Source: Dugong dugon (Eukaryota; Chordata; Mammalia; Sirenia; Dugongidae). From it: a stretch of 64,000 bases of DNA. The position numbers and the translations under genes are program-made. Under the pieces are notes generated by a model. That model was not told the DNA's origin, made no database searches, and was given only the letters and a program-made list of their open reading frames with translations. The stretch covers positions 43,505,501-43,569,500 of the forward strand of contig CM057482.1 of NCBI GenBank assembly GCA_030035585.1, given 5' to 3'. Shown one piece after another: positions 13,020 through 25,597 of the stretch; positions within the stretch are counted from its first letter, which is position 1; the number at the start of each line of letters is the position of its first letter.

Positions 13020-15770
13020 AAAATGGAAGTAATGAATAGTAAATTTAAGTAACCATAAGAGAGATATATTGGTTAGAAATTGATTCTATATAAAAAAAAA
13101 AAATTGGAGTAAGAAGTTTTTTGCTAAATAAGAAATTTTAAATTGCCTTATTCACTGTTTTTTAGTACTTTTGATAGTATCACTAAAAGAATGAAAAAAA
13201 TATATTGTCTTTAAGACCTAGGAAATTAACATGCATTTTCAGACGGGATATGTTCTCACTGGATTCATGCTTTTTCTTTCAAAAAGAACAATATTTGATC
13301 TTTTGAAATGTTGCCTGAATTGATTTGGTTTATTATTTTAAGGAATATTTGCATCATTAAATAAGGGAAAAATTGTTATTCCTCGCAGAGTGAAATGGGA
13401 AGCTTAGCAACGAAATGAAGGAGGCTTAATCTCTGATACGGCTTACATATATTGGTTTACAGCTATATTGAGTCCAGTTAGACTGATTTTTTTCTTTCCT
13501 AATATGAAACTTGATGCTGGGAAATCTGATAAGTGAGTTTCATTTCCCTGGAAATTTATTGCTTCTATATCCAAGTGCAAAAAAAAATAGCGCAAGTAAA
13601 AACAACGGAGTGTCTGTACGCAAGGCATTAACGAGGGCCTTGATTTTCTCCCAAAGATTCGCATTGGGAGAAAAGAGGTATCGGAGCCATTAAAATCACA
13701 AGACATGCTGTTCCTTTGCCTGATGGGTGCACTATCAAATTGGCATGTTCTTCAGGCATTTTAGACCAAGGAGAAACACTGCAAGACAAGAAGGCATTTA
13801 TATCTGCCTTCTCAGGCCACTTGGACAAGAAAGCAGCTGAGAGACCTGCAGAGTGGGGTAGGCAAGTCTGCTCAAAGCCCTTAGCAGACCAACCCCCACC
13901 CTTCTAGGCCCACTCCGCCCACACACAGTTCCTGCCCTGGTGGTGCCCTAGTCTCTTCTCCCCCCCACCCCACCCCCCACAAACTGCTTTGCATATTCGG
14001 ATCTCCACTTTGTTGCTTATGCCTATTGCTTGGTACATTACAGATGGGATGACAGAAGCTGAAGGACTTTGCAGAGAGCAAAGACTATCAACCCATTAAT
14101 TAAACCAGTGACTAAAATTGTTCAGTGACTGTAAAAGACCCAATGGCAGGCAGGATGGGAGCAAGTCACTAGCAGTATTAATGGTGTTTATTGAGTGTCC
14201 TTATTTTATACCAAGGGGGCACTTACTTTATAGTAAGACGGTACTCCCCAGGAATGTTCAGCTGAAGATGCTGAGACTGAGGGAAAAGTCTTGTCTGAAC
14301 TATGTGTCCAGTAAGAGCAGCTGGGCGGTGAAACCTTGTCGTATCTGCCTGCCCACAAAGTTAGTACTTTGTTTTTTCACTGAACGTTGATTGCTGATGT
14401 CAAGAAACTTAGACTCTCCGCTCACATGTGTAAAAGATAAGAAACAATGAGATACCAGGTGAAAATGGTAGGTAATGCGTATAAGTCAGGGCTTAGACAA
14501 CCTTGATCAGGGAGAAGTTATTGTCTGCTGGATATGACAGGATGCTTCATGAGGAGATAAAATGGACACAATTTTGCTGTGTCAAGTTGTAGGAGAAAAG
14601 CATTCTTGAGGGGGGGAGGTCAACTTAAAAAAAAAATCCACAAGCACACTCATACACACAAACAAAATGGTGGTTAGTGCAAAGTTGTTTGGAAGGACGG
14701 TAAGTAAATCAGTCTCCTTAAATATGTTTAAATGTGTTTTCTTCTGTGAAAATGTCTCTCTAATTGCTTTTGTTTTATTCTCCCTTCAAAATTTTTTTTT
14801 TTTTTGGTCTTTCCTTTCTTCCTTTGTTGGATACATATGAGTCATATAAAATCAGACAAGTTTCTTTAATGCCAGACTTCTCAGAGCCTTTAATATGTAA
14901 AATTGCAATATGATTAACTGAGAGAAACATAGAATATTTATTTTACAAACTAATTTGACCTCAGAATTTTAACTTTTATTACAGATCCTCTTTCAGGAAA
15001 AAAAGTCATAGTAAACACATTGTAGATGCTGCTGCAGGGAAGGGGGTGTAAATTATAGCTAATGAACAGAAATCCTTGAATACTAGATTAAGACAGACTT
15101 TATTCTGTAGGCAATGAAAAGCCACCAGAGCTCTGTGCAAGGGTAGATGATTTCTTCTATTATGTTAATGATAGTTCCAATCTCCAAGGTTGAGACAGCA
15201 AGAGTAGCATATTCTCAAACACTGTGGGGCCAAACTTGTCAAAACAAATACTACACGCTTCCTTCTTGGTTTACATCGTACGCAAGCATGTGCTTTGCTG
15301 TGCTGATTTACTGGAATTAGTCCAAACGCTGCGGTTGGAAATAACCCACGCTTTACAGGTTTTATGGAGTGCAGGGTTGATATTTTAATCTTGCTGAGTA
15401 TTGAGGAGAGCAAAGAAAAGAAGCTGGTGTAGATCTCAAAGCAAAGCCTCTAAAAGGTTTGAGCACATATGGCATCTCACACCAAGAAGAAAGCAGGAAA
15501 TGTGAGCCCAAATGAAAACTAGTCTGCCTTGAGGAACCCTCAGACATTTGTTGTCCTTAATACTTACAGTTCTGGATTCTGAAGTTTCCAGACTTCTCCC
15601 CAGAAGATAATTTTCTAAGCATCGCCCTTTCTAACGTAGATTTCTGAGAACTTTCAAAAGTATAGAGGTACAGCACAAGTTTTTACCTTCATGATGTTAT
15701 CAGATATTGACCCACAGTAAAACCTTGATGTTCAGTGAACAATAAAAGCTAATGCTTACAGAGCACAGAG
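13020..15770. other. Noncoding DNA, no gene seen
   Basis: Overlapping frames on both strands at 13,443-14,390 and 15,165-15,547 lack family signatures and splice-compatible boundaries with coding bias. A C/A-rich stretch lies at 13,893-13,980 and short homopolymers at about 13,092 and 14,791. No transposon was recognised. Confidence 0.45.
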
Positions 15771-15931
15771 CCCTGGTGGTGCAGTGGTTAAGAGCTACAG
15801 CAGCTAACCAAAAGGTCTACAGTTTGAATCCACCAGCCACTCCTTGGAAACCCTGTGGGGCAGTTCTACTCTGTCATATAGGGTCACTGTGAGTCAGAAT
15901 TGACTGGATGGCAATGGATTTGGTTTTTAGG
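15771..15931 (+). mobile_element. AfroSINE, plus strand
   Basis: tRNA-derived SINE typical of Afrotheria. It starts AGAGCCCTGGTGGTGCAGTG with a box-A-like head. The middle is GTTTGAATCCACCAGC (box-B-like) and the end is GAGTCAGAATTGACTGGATGG with a GGTTTTT tail. Flanking words ATAGAGCAC/ACAGAGCAC form a probable imperfect TSD. Mobilisation would depend on an autonomous LINE. Confidence 0.9.
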
Positions 15932-15934
15932 GTA

Positions 15935-16206
15935 TAGAGCACGTGAATGTGCCAGGCATTGTCCTAAGCCCTTTAAACATATTTACACATTCTCATAACA
16001 ACCTGGGAACAAATGCTATTATTACCATTGTTTTTCTTACTAGGAAACTAAGTCATAGAGAGCTTAAGTAGCTTGCCAAGATCTTACAACCAGCTTAGAG
16101 TTAGCTGGAGTTGGCATTAGGGTTAGTTAGAGTTGGATTGAGTTAGTTACTGTTGAACTCAGGCAATCTGACTCAGATCTCATGCTCTTAACTACTATGC
16201 TGTTCA
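15935..16206 (-). mobile_element. MIR SINE, minus strand
   Basis: Ancient mammalian-wide repeat read backwards: TGCCAGGCATTGTCCTAAGCCC, then CTCATAACAACCTGGG, GGAAACTAAGTCATAGAG (the inverted core), and CATGCTCTTAACTACTATGC at the tRNA-like head. About 45 bases of GTTAG-rich sequence interrupt the middle near 16,100. Confidence 0.85.
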
Positions 16207-16284
16207 GCCACATCCTTGGTTAAGGGAATGATTTATAAAGACCTGCCTATCCCTTCTGGTTCAGTAATAAAACATTAATAATAG

Positions 16285-16480
16285 CTAAGAGATTGAACTC
16301 ATCACCAAGCATTATATTAAACTACTTACATTGTTTATCTCATATAATTCTCACAGCTATTCTTTAAGACAGGCAGACTTATTCCCATTATGTAGATGAG
16401 GAAATTGAGGCACAGAAGGTTTAAGTTCTATGTTCAAACTCACATAGACAGTAAGAGGTGATTTTGGAGCATGAACACCA
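16285..16480 (-). mobile_element. MIR SINE fragment, minus strand
   Basis: A second MIR: CACCAAGCATTATATTAAAC, CTCATATAATTCTCACAGC and GATGAGGAAATTGAGGCACAG follow the order of the inverted MIR core. The head is truncated. Confidence 0.75.
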
Positions 16481-17781
16481 GTCATATCCTCTGGAAGACT
16501 ATTGTGTTAGTTACAAATAAAAATCACAGATTGGATCTTGTATTTTTGTATTTCGTTCTTTTTTTATTTCTTCCTCCATTAAAAAAAAAAAAAAAGAAGA
16601 CAAAAAATGTGTTCTCAGGGTCCTAGTGCTTTGGTGACCTGTATTTATCTTACATAGGCTTGTGTGTCTATTATGCATCCACAAAACTCGTTTTGACCTT
16701 TACAATTGCTCTTTTTCATTCTCTTCTTTCAAAAAAAAAGACAATCTAAACAAACAGAAATCATTCATGAGTGTTCTTCCTGGAAGTCAAATACTAATGA
16801 AGCTCAACTGCCCTATTTACAGCATTTTTTCCTGTATTGATCAAGACGATTGGAAGAAAATGGATGTGCAAGAGTAGAAGGTTATATATAACAATATACT
16901 ACTTGACTGTTTTAAAATTGAGAGTTGGAAACACCACAAGCAAAATGAAAGAATCTTACACCCAAATGATTTATGTTGTCATCCTCTGAAACCAATTGAA
17001 CATTTCTTTATATATAAGCTTGTGACAAAAAGGAATTACAGGCAAATATTATATGCAATTTCTTTCTTGAATTAAAAATTTAAACAATTTATAATGAGTT
17101 CCCTAATGTTCTTCATGTCCTTAACAACATTTTCTTCAAATCATTGAAAATGTGTCTGTGATAAGGGTACCCCTTTTAAGTCAGTATTTCCCAGTAAAAA
17201 CATATCATCAAGGGAAGTATTAATAGATTTTCTTCTCCACAAACTTCTTACTTTCAAATATGTTTGAAAAGTGGTTGAATTATAAAGACTTTTCTTTATG
17301 GCACAATTTCTCAGAGTCCTTTGTTAGTAAGACTTATAATTCTATAAAGGGAGGCTATAGTTGCTGCATTATGAAACTTATCTTTGGCACATTTTGAATA
17401 TGAAATATATATTAACAGTTTATAAAATACCTGTGTTTTAGAACAATGTTTGGAAGCACCTATGTAACTATTGCAGTAAAACTGTTATTAGTTACAGATT
17501 TTTGATAGTAATGGAGGGAAATATAATGAGTATTCAGTTTGACTAACCAAACAACAACAACAAAAAAGTCATCTCAGGAAAGAAAAATATTTTCAACATA
17601 TACAATAGACAACAGTTGTAATTTTTTATCTACAAAAAGGTTTGCATACTAGATAGGAATATGCGTTGTTCATACTTTCAGATGATAGGGTTCATTTGGT
17701 CATAAAAAGAATATTGATGTAGGAGACAGCCATGCAAGAAACAGAAACTTTGAATATTTTAAACACAAAGAGACTTAAGAG
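16481..17781. other. AT-rich noncoding DNA, nothing recognised
   Basis: Contains a T/A homopolymer pair at 16,556-16,595 and a short frame at 16,662-16,877 without signatures. No repeat family recognised. Confidence 0.5.
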
Positions 17782-17789
17782 TAAGGATT

Positions 17790-19821
17790 GTTGTTGTTAC
17801 TGTTATTAGGTACCATTGAGTCTTTTCAGACTCATACCTATCCCATGTATAACAGAACAAAACACTGCCCAGTCCTTCACCATCCTCATGAACTTTGTTA
17901 TGCTCAAGACCATTGTAGCAGCCACTGTGTCAATCCATCTCATTGAGGGTCTTCTCTTTTTCACTGACCCTGTACTCTACCAAGTATGATGTCCTTCTCC
18001 AGGGACTAATCCCTCCTGAAAACATGTCCAAAGTATGTAAGACTTAGTCTTGCCATCTTTGCTTCTAAGGAGCATTCTGGTTGTACTTCTTCCAAGAGAG
18101 ATTTGTTCATTCTTTTGGCAGTCCATGGTATATTCAATATTCTTCGCCAACACCACAATTCAAAGGCATAAATTCTTTTTCGGTCTTCCTTATTCATTGT
18201 CCAGCTTTCTCATGCATATGATGTGATTGAAAATACCATAGCTTGGATCAGGCACACCTTAGTTTTCAAGGTGACATCTTTGCTTTTCAACACTTTAAAG
18301 AGGTCTTTTGCAGCAGATATGCCCTGTGAAATGTGTCTTTTGATTTCTTGACTGCTGCTTCCATGGGTGTTGATTGTGGATCTAAGTAAAATGAAATCCT
18401 TGACAACTTCAATATTCTCTCCATTTATCATGATGTTGCTTATTGGTCCATTTGTGAGGATTTTTGTTTTCTTTGTGTTGTGGTGAAATCCATACTGAAG
18501 GCTGTGGTCTTTGATCTTCATCAGTAAGTGTTTCAAGTTCTCTTCACTTCCAGAAAGCAAGGTTGTGTCATCTGCATATCACAGGTTGTTAATGAGTCTT
18601 CTCCAATCCTGATTCATGTTCTTCTTCATATTACCTAGCTTTTCAGATTATTTGCTCAGCATACAGATTGAATATGTATGGTGAAAGGATACAACCCTGA
18701 GGCACACCTTTCCTAATTTTAAACTACACAGTATCCTCTTGTTCTGTTGGAACGACTGGCTCATGGTGTATGTACAGGTTCCACATGAGCACAATTAAGT
18801 GTTCTGGAATTTCCATTCTTCACAATGTTATCCATAATTTGTTATGATCCACACAGTCAAATGCCTTTGCATAGTCAGTAAAACACCAGTATATATCTTT
18901 CTGGTAGTCTCTGCTCTCAGCCAAGACCCATCGGACTTCAGCAATGATATCCCTTGATCCATGTCCTCTTCTGAACTTGGTTTGAATTTCTGGCAGTTCT
19001 CCATTGATCTACTGCTGTGAATGTTTTTGAATTATCTTCAGCAAAAATTTAACTTGTGTGTGATATTAATGGCCTTAGTGGTTGATGTATAAATTTGAAT
19101 AATAGTCATATTAACTGGTCTTCCTTATAGGCATAAGGATCTTATCCTATAGCTGATAGCATTGTACTTCAGGGTAGATCTTGAAATGTTCCTTTTGATG
19201 ATGAAAGAGGTACCATTCCTTTTCAATTCATCATTCCCAGCATAGTAGACTGTATGATTGTCCAATCCCAAATGGTTGATACCATCCATTTCAGCTCACT
19301 AATGCCTAGGATATCAGTCTTCTTGCATTCTATTTCATTTTTGACAACTTCCAATTTTCCTAGATTCATACCTACATTCAGTGTTGCTATTATTAGTGGA
19401 TGTTTGCATCTGTTTCTTCTCATTTTGCTTCTACTCATTTACCACCATTTGTCTGTAAGTTTGTTGTACTGTGGTGGCTTTCATGTTGCTGTGATGCTGA
19501 AAGCTATGCCACTGGTATTTCAAATACCAGCAGGGTCACCCATGGTGGACAGGTATCAGAAGAGCTTCCAGACTAAGACAGACTAGGAAGAAGGACCTGG
19601 CAGTCCACTTCTGAAATACTTGGTCAGTGAAAACCTTATGAATAGCAGCAGAACACTGTCTGATATAGTGCTGGAAGATGAGCCCCTCAGGTTGGAAGGC
19701 ACTCAAAATAAGACGGGGCAAGAGCTGTCACCTCAAAATAGAGTTGACCTTAATGACATGGATGCAGTAAAGCTTTCCAGACTTTCATTTGCTGATGTGG
19801 CAAGACTCAAAATTAGAAGAT
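17790..19821 (-). mobile_element. RTE-clade LINE (BovB-like), twin-primed, internally deleted
   Basis: Minus-strand RTE element. Its 3' end, GTTGTTGTTACTGTTATTAGGTACC, lies at 17,790, followed by the protein C-terminus, the RT region, and (after a jump near 19,080) the endonuclease-side 5' part up to 19,437. From about 19,443 to 19,821 the sequence is the element's own 5' end in the opposite (plus) orientation. The same segment appears in normal orientation at 23,085-23,292, which proves the inversion. TSDs TAAGGATT (17,782-17,789) and AAAGGATT (19,822-19,829) enclose the whole, so this was one insertion with a 5' inversion. Confidence 0.85.
18006..18585 (-). pseudogene. RTE reverse transcriptase and C-terminus, broken
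   Basis: The frame at 18,210-18,560 begins LLSGSEENLKHLLMKIKDHS and continues to a KKTKIL segment, as in BovB/RTE reverse transcriptase. Immediately upstream the catalytic YADDTTL is encoded at about 18,558-18,579, directly after an in-frame TGA. The next frame (18,006-18,197) holds the typical RTE C-terminal block ELWCWRRILNIPWTAKR followed by a YFGHVFRRD segment. Frames are disrupted and about 1.5 kb of the central ORF is missing, judging from usual RTE length. Confidence 0.85.
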
Positions 19822-20259
19822 AAAGGATTAGGTTAGCTTAAAAATTTTGAAAGGGCTGGAAGGACAAGCTCTCAGCTGGACCTTCAGGAATAATTCCAAG
19901 CACACTGTGAAACTCGATATGGCAGAGGAACTACAAATCTCTAGGAATCCGCAAGATGGGAATTCTGAAGGGTACCATTGGAACTATGGTGGCCAATAAT
20001 ACACCATTATGTTTATGATCAGGGAATGAAGAAGTTAACACTACTGCAATTACCACCACAGTGCTGCAGCTGCCACTTGACACCTTGGAAGGTAAACACT
20101 GATAGCTGGAATGTTGTGTCAGGAAAAACAAACTTTCACAACCTTGCTTTGGCATAAAGAGTCAAAAGCGTTAGGATTTGGCCTTCACATGATAGGTTTC
20201 TTCAGAATTTTGTAAAAGTAATTTAATTGGTGAAATCTAATTTTTATCTGGAGTCTTAA

Positions 20260-20466
20260 AAAACAACAATAACAAAACCAAACCCATTTTTGTAGAGTTG
20301 GTTCCAACTCAGCAACCCTATAGGACAGAGTTGAACAGCCCCATAGGGTTTCCAGGGCTGTAATCTTTACAGAAGCAGACTGCCACATCTTTCTTCCATG
20401 GATCTGCTTGTAGGGTCATACTGCTGACCTTCCAGTTAGCAGTCGAGTAGTTAACCACTGTGGTGC
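20260..20466 (-). mobile_element. AfroSINE, minus strand
   Basis: Reverse-oriented copy: CAAACCCATT…AGAGTTGGTTCCAACTCAGC through GGGTTTCCAGGGCTGTAATC to TTAACCACTGTGGTGCAG. It abuts a plus-strand SINE at its head, giving a head-to-head pair. Confidence 0.85.
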
Positions 20467-20657
20467 AGATGGTTAATATGTTCAGTTGATAACCAAAAGA
20501 TTGCAGGTTCCAGTGCACCCAGAGGCACCTTGGAAGAAGGTCTGGAGATCTACTTCTGGAAAATCAGCCGTTGAAAACCCTGTTCAGCACAGTTCTACTC
20601 TGAATGCACATAGGTTGGCAGGGAGTCAGAATAGATTCGATGGCACTGGTTGGTTAA
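20464..20657 (+). mobile_element. AfroSINE variant, plus strand
   Basis: This variant carries ACCAAAAGATTGCAGGTTCC, AGAGGCACCTTGGAAGAAGG and AAATCAGCCGTTGAAAACCC. It is a subfamily distinct from the copies at 15.8 and 46.9 kb, which have CCACTCCTTGGAAACCC instead. Confidence 0.8.
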
Positions 20658-21047
20658 TCTAGGATGGTAAGAAATGTAACTTTTCAGTGTCTGTAGTTCA
20701 GGAAGACACATTAGAAGAAGTTGGGAATGAATACTGAGGGCCAATTACCATATCCAACACATTTTGAAAGAATGGTAGAGACAGAGGGAAGAATGGTATT
20801 TATCAATTCTACAGCTGATTGGTCCACAGACACCGCCCCTTGTAGTGGGAAAGGAACCCTTAGGCTAGTGTTTAAATAGAGAAGGAGGATGAAAATAGAT
20901 GTGTGGTAGAAGAGGATTTTAGAGCAGTAATGGGGCAATAGGACAATGACCCTCCTTGTCTTAGTAGGAGAATTCTACGTTATTGGAAGACAGATAGAGT
21001 GATATATAAAAAAGTCTAGGTAGCTGCCCTAAATTCTATGACATCAT
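20658..21047. other. Noncoding DNA, nothing recognised
   Basis: No repeat, motif or coding signal was recognised. Confidence 0.5.
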
Positions 21048-21332
21048 GTTGTTGTTGCTAGGTGTTGTCCACTAGGTTCCAACTCATAGGGACCCTATGT
21101 ACAACAGAACAAAACACTGCCCAGTCCTGCGCCATCTCCACAATGGTTGCTATGCTTGAGCCCATAGTTGCAGCCACTGTGTCAATCCATCTCTTTGAGG
21201 GTCTTCCTCTTTTTCACTGACCCTCTAATTAACAAGCATGATGTCACTTTAAAGAGGTCTTTCAGCAGTTTTGCCCAATGCAATGCATCTTTTGATTTCT
21301 CAACTGCTGCTTCCATGGGTGTTGATTGTAAT
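21048..21332 (-). mobile_element. RTE LINE fragment with internal deletion
   Basis: It starts at the RTE 3' end, GTTGTTGTTGCTAGGTGTTG, and follows the copy at 17,790. It then jumps after AACAAGCATGATGTC (about 21,246) straight to ACTTTAAAGAGGTC, skipping about 240 bases present in the other copy. It ends at TGTTGATTGTA. No TSD was identified. Confidence 0.85.
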
Positions 21333-22851
21333 GTTAGTAAGTCAAAAAGCAGCATTGAGGATGAGACCTGAGAAGGGAGTATTTAAAAGGAATAATGCTT
21401 CTAAGGAATAATGCATTATTTGAGACTTTCTTGGTAGCAGTGATGTGAGTTTGAGATGGTAGTGTGGAAGACCTTGTCCATGATCAGGACTGGTGAATGA
21501 CTGGATAATGTGGAGAAGTATACAAATTTACATACATACCTTAGAATTTGTATTTTAGTTTAAAACGCATTACTGTTGAAATTTTCATTCACCTTTTAAT
21601 GTAAAGCTTTTAAAAAAAAAGTTGGATTATCTAATTTTCATTTTGTAATTGAATTGTTTGCTTACCAAGTCAGTGGTTTTTATTCCCAAACCTGTTTATA
21701 CTAGTTGTATTTACACAGCCTCCAATGGACTATTTAACAACACTGCCTCTTCCTTTTGTAAAATATAGTGGTTAATTATCAATGAGCATTTGACAAAGCT
21801 TTTTTTTTTAACTTTGCATTATATTTCTTGCATAAACTTCATCTATATTGCTTTGTCTATAATTCCAAGTTTTATTGTTTTTAAAATGGAGGAAAATTTT
21901 AGACACTTGCAAAGAAAGCAGAGCAGTGCCTTTTTCTAGATTTTTATAATTTCTTTATCTTAAAAAAAGTTTTCAGTTGTATGACTCATATTTAATTCAA
22001 CAGTATTTTTAAGCTAATTTCCAACCTCTTTCTAACATATTAATTATAGTTTCATAAAACAACTCTTTCTTTACATTTATATCTTTGTAAAGAAATCCAA
22101 TGATAAGCTCATCCTGGTGTGTGAGAATGTCCTTGATATTCTACAGGGGTAAAGAAGGAAGAGGATTAGGACCCAACATTCACACGTGACCTGAATTTTG
22201 TCTTTCAGTCTCTCTCTCTCTGTTACTCTCTCTCCCTTTCTTTCTTACACATCTTTTCCACATCAAACCGGATATTGGGATATTCTTTACTTTATTCAAA
22301 CTCTCTCTTGAGATATACACGTATATTCATATATACATGTTCTCTCTTTTTCTTTCTAAAGCTAAATTAGAAGATGGTTATTCACTTTAACTTACAATTT
22401 ATATAAAAATATTTTAAGTGTTTTTTTAGAAAATATTCTTTACTTTATTAATGGGTTTAGAAATAAATTCCCTAAATAGAAACTTAAAAAATATTACACA
22501 TATTTTTATTTAGATAAATTATTTGCATATTCTGGTTTTGGGAATGTGCTTTGAGTATAAACCATATTAGCCTTGTAAATACAGAGAGCATGCTTATCTT
22601 AGTATACCAAATCTAGTGACGGCAACTGAAATTCTACTACTTGAGGAGTAGCACTTAAACTCACACTAAATATTCTCTGAGGACAAATCTAGTGTAATAA
22701 TTTTATAGTTACAATAAATGATGTATCAATAAACACATTAAGCAAATAGATATGAATAAGTAATTACCCAGGTCATTCTTTGCAGCCTCAATTGTCTCTT
22801 CTGTAAAATAGGCACAGTGTAACAAGGGATTGCATTTTCAATACCAAATCT
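21333..22851. other. AT-rich noncoding DNA, nothing recognised
   Basis: Includes a (TC)n-rich stretch near 22,205-22,245 and ATATAC-rich DNA near 22,310-22,340. No coding signal or transposon recognised. Confidence 0.5.
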
Positions 22852-22858
22852 AAGCATT

Positions 22859-23294
22859 GATGTTGTTAGGTGCCATCAAATTGGTTCCAACTCATAGCAA
22901 CTATTTGTATAACAGAACGAAATGTTGCCTGATCCTGAGCCATCCTCACAATAGTAGGTATATTTGAGCCCATTGTTGCAGCCAGTGTGTTAATCCACCT
23001 CATTGAGGGCCTTCCTCTTTTTCACTGACCTTCTACTTTACCACGTATGATGTCCTTCTCCAGGGATTGGTCCCCACAGTTGTATTTGAATGCCTTCCAA
23101 CCTGAGGGGCTCGTCTTCCAGCACATCATACTGGAAAATTTTCTATTGTTATCCATAAGGTTTTTATGGGCTAATTTTTTTAGAAGTAGATAGCCAAGTT
23201 CTTCTTCCTAATCTGACACTACCGGTATTTTCAGCATCACTGCAACACTCAAGCCACCGCACTAAGACAAACTGAAAGACAGGTGGTGGAGTTC
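22859..23294 (-). mobile_element. Non-autonomous RTE element (3' end fused to 5' end)
   Basis: A 436-bp element flanked by an exact AAGCATT duplication (22,852-22,858 and 23,295-23,301). The left half is the RTE 3' end (TGTTGTTAGGTGCCATC to CCAGGGATTGGTCC). The right half (about 23,085-23,292) is the RTE 5' end and matches the reverse complement of 19,480-19,720. All coding sequence is gone. It was presumably moved by RTE machinery in trans, as known for such derivatives, or arose by deletion after insertion; the complete TSD fits the first. Confidence 0.85.
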
Positions 23295-23301
23295 AAGCAT
23301 T

Positions 23302-24334
23302 ACATACATACATTACTTTGAAAGTCCTTTGGGAAAGGGTGGTGGAAGAGCAGTGGACTGAAAAAAGCATTGAGGAGCCAGAAAATGCCAAGAAAAATTG
23401 CTGTTGGAAAGGGTATTTGTGAAAGAGATGTCTTTAACATGAAGCCAAAAATAGGTTATAATGTGTAGATGAGAGTGAAGATGTTCTGAGTGTAAGCAAA
23501 CATCTTTATGATAGAATGGGAATTTCACCACCTCCATCATTTCACAAACTCAGGGAACACTATATAGAATATAATGTAAATGGTGCTCTCTGCATGTGTA
23601 CAATGTATTGACTCTCAATGAGTTGCCTAAACAAATTAGATGATATTTGGGGGGAGAGTATAAATGGGAGGATCAGCTAGATGCCTTGTGTGGCCGAGAT
23701 CAATACTGATGTGAACACAGAGTGGAGGTATAGCAGCTTGGTCAAAGATAACTTGGATGAGGAGTTGAGAGACAGATGAAGCTAAGCTATCTTGGGCTCC
23801 AATATAATTTTGGTTTATTTTCTGGGACTTTGATTATATAACAACTCTGGATTCTTAAGTAAGTCTTAATAAGACAATTCTGGAAATTCAAGTTGTTACA
23901 AAAAAAGTGATTTCTTTTTTATACTGTATAAAATGGGGATTCATCAATTGGGGTTAGAGAATTACCATGATCATACTGTTATTTTAGAAAAAAAAACTAT
24001 TCTATAAATGTAGGATGGATTTCAATGGAACAAAACTGAATCATAGTTTTGTGGTAATTTAAGAAGTCCAGAAATGAGATTTTTACAATCTGAAAGCAGT
24101 TATTTAAAAGAAAAGTAACTGAACAACCAAAGATACCGAAATGAGAATCACTAGGACTTGAAGACTTTTGAAATCCTTAAGGACCGCCCCTTTTCCAACT
24201 TGGATGATTAGATAAGAGAGAATGATATTCATAGAAATGGAAGCCATGGTTTGCAAAGTTGGAGATAGTAAAGGAATCCTTATAATGTTGAGATTACTTG
24301 TAAACACTTCTCCATGGCAAATTTTTATTTATTT
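23302..24334. other. Noncoding DNA, nothing recognised
   Basis: No family signatures. The short frames at 23,313-23,540 and 24,104-24,307 have no support. Confidence 0.5.
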
Positions 24335-24458
24335 GTTGTGGTGGTTGTTGTTAGTTGTCAGCTCTACTCCAAATCATGGCAACCTTATGTATGACAGAAC
24401 AAAACATTGCCTAGTCCTATGCTGTGTTCGTAATCATTGGTATGCTTGTTTCCATTGT
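24335..24458 (-). mobile_element. RTE LINE 3' fragment
   Basis: TTGTTGTTAGTTGTCAGCTC, then AACCTTATGTATGACAGAAC and TTGGTATGCTTG, aligned to the RTE 3' end seen at 17,790 and 21,048; more diverged and 5' truncated. Confidence 0.75.
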
Positions 24459-24544
24459 TGTACCTATTTTTGTTTGTTTCATGTATCTATAGTTTATAAA
24501 GATATATTCAAGATCATCATGAGCAAAATAATATTATATGTATT

Positions 24545-25190
24545 TGTGTTAATTACCTACTGCCACAATACGTTTGTGTAACAAACTACCCTCAAATTTA
24601 TTGACATAAATTAGCAACTATTTACTATTACTCGTGCTTCTATATGTTATCCAGGTAGTTCTGTTGATCTGAATTGAGCTCTTTGGATCTCAGGTTGACT
24701 CACTTATGAGCCCACAGTTACTTGGCAGGTCAGTTGGGGGCTGACTAATCAACATTGACCTCAACTTCTATGACTTAGATCTCCTACACTGACCTCTCAA
24801 CAGCAGTCACAGAAAATCAAGAGAGGGAGTGAACACGTAAAAGTGTTTTTCAAACCTCTGTTTACAGAAAGTTTACTGCTGTTTTATTGGACAAAGCAAG
24901 ACTCGTGGGCATATCCAGAGTCAGTGTGGGAGGGCACTACAAATTAACGTGGACGCAGGGAAGAATTGTTGAGAAGAAGGCAGTTAATACAAGTACTTTC
25001 AGAGGCCCATCAGTGGTGTTGCTAAAGAATATGAAGCTTCTGACGGCTGTCACTACCTTATCATAGAAGAAGAGACTGAGGCTGGTCACCCGCTGATTTC
25101 TCTAGTCAATGACCAGGCTCATCTTGAGATTTGGAAAAGTGTCCTAGTCCTCTTGAGCTTCTTTCACTGGTACCCACAAGTCAACCCCAC
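24545..25190. repeat. Probable ancient interspersed repeat, family not assigned
   Basis: TTACCTACTGCCACAATACG…GTAACAAACTACC, GTTCTGTTGATCTGAATTGAG and GGTCAGTTGGGGGCTG are words of an old eutherian repeat I recognise in general form but cannot name reliably. No coding sequence. Confidence 0.35.
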
Positions 25191-25544
25191 ATTTAAACTG
25201 AAAACAGATAAGTTAAAAACATTACAGGAAGTTTTCTCCACTCATTTTTTTTTTTTTTTGCTATATCAAGATATGTTAAGTAGTCTTCTGTGCATAGGAG
25301 AGTTGGTGTTCCTTTAAAGATTATCTTTATAAGAATTGATTATGTGTATTTAAGATTTATTTTGTTTCAAGTGGTCAAACTAGTTTTTTCCTCTGGAGAC
25401 CTTTCTTCTTCTAACATAAATTGGCTCATGTGTAGACAGTGTATTATCTTAAAAGTGTTGTATTATCTTCATTTCATTTTAATCCTGAAGTTTTTTAAAG
25501 TTCTATGTTATTTTAATACTGTCCATTACCTTTTCGTTCTGTTG

Positions 25545-25597
25545 TCCATTGGGTCACTATGAGTTGGAACCGACTCGACAGCACCTAACAACAACAA
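25545..25597 (+). mobile_element. RTE 3' tail, plus strand
   Basis: GGGTCACTATGAGTTGGAAC, then CGACTCGACAGCACC and a TAACAACAACAA tail: the terminal 50 bases of the RTE family in plus orientation, strongly 5' truncated. Confidence 0.75.

Noticed and set aside
13443-14390. Overlapping frames on both strands suggesting a small gene
   Set aside because: Frames on both strands of similar length with no domain; likely chance in a region of moderate GC.
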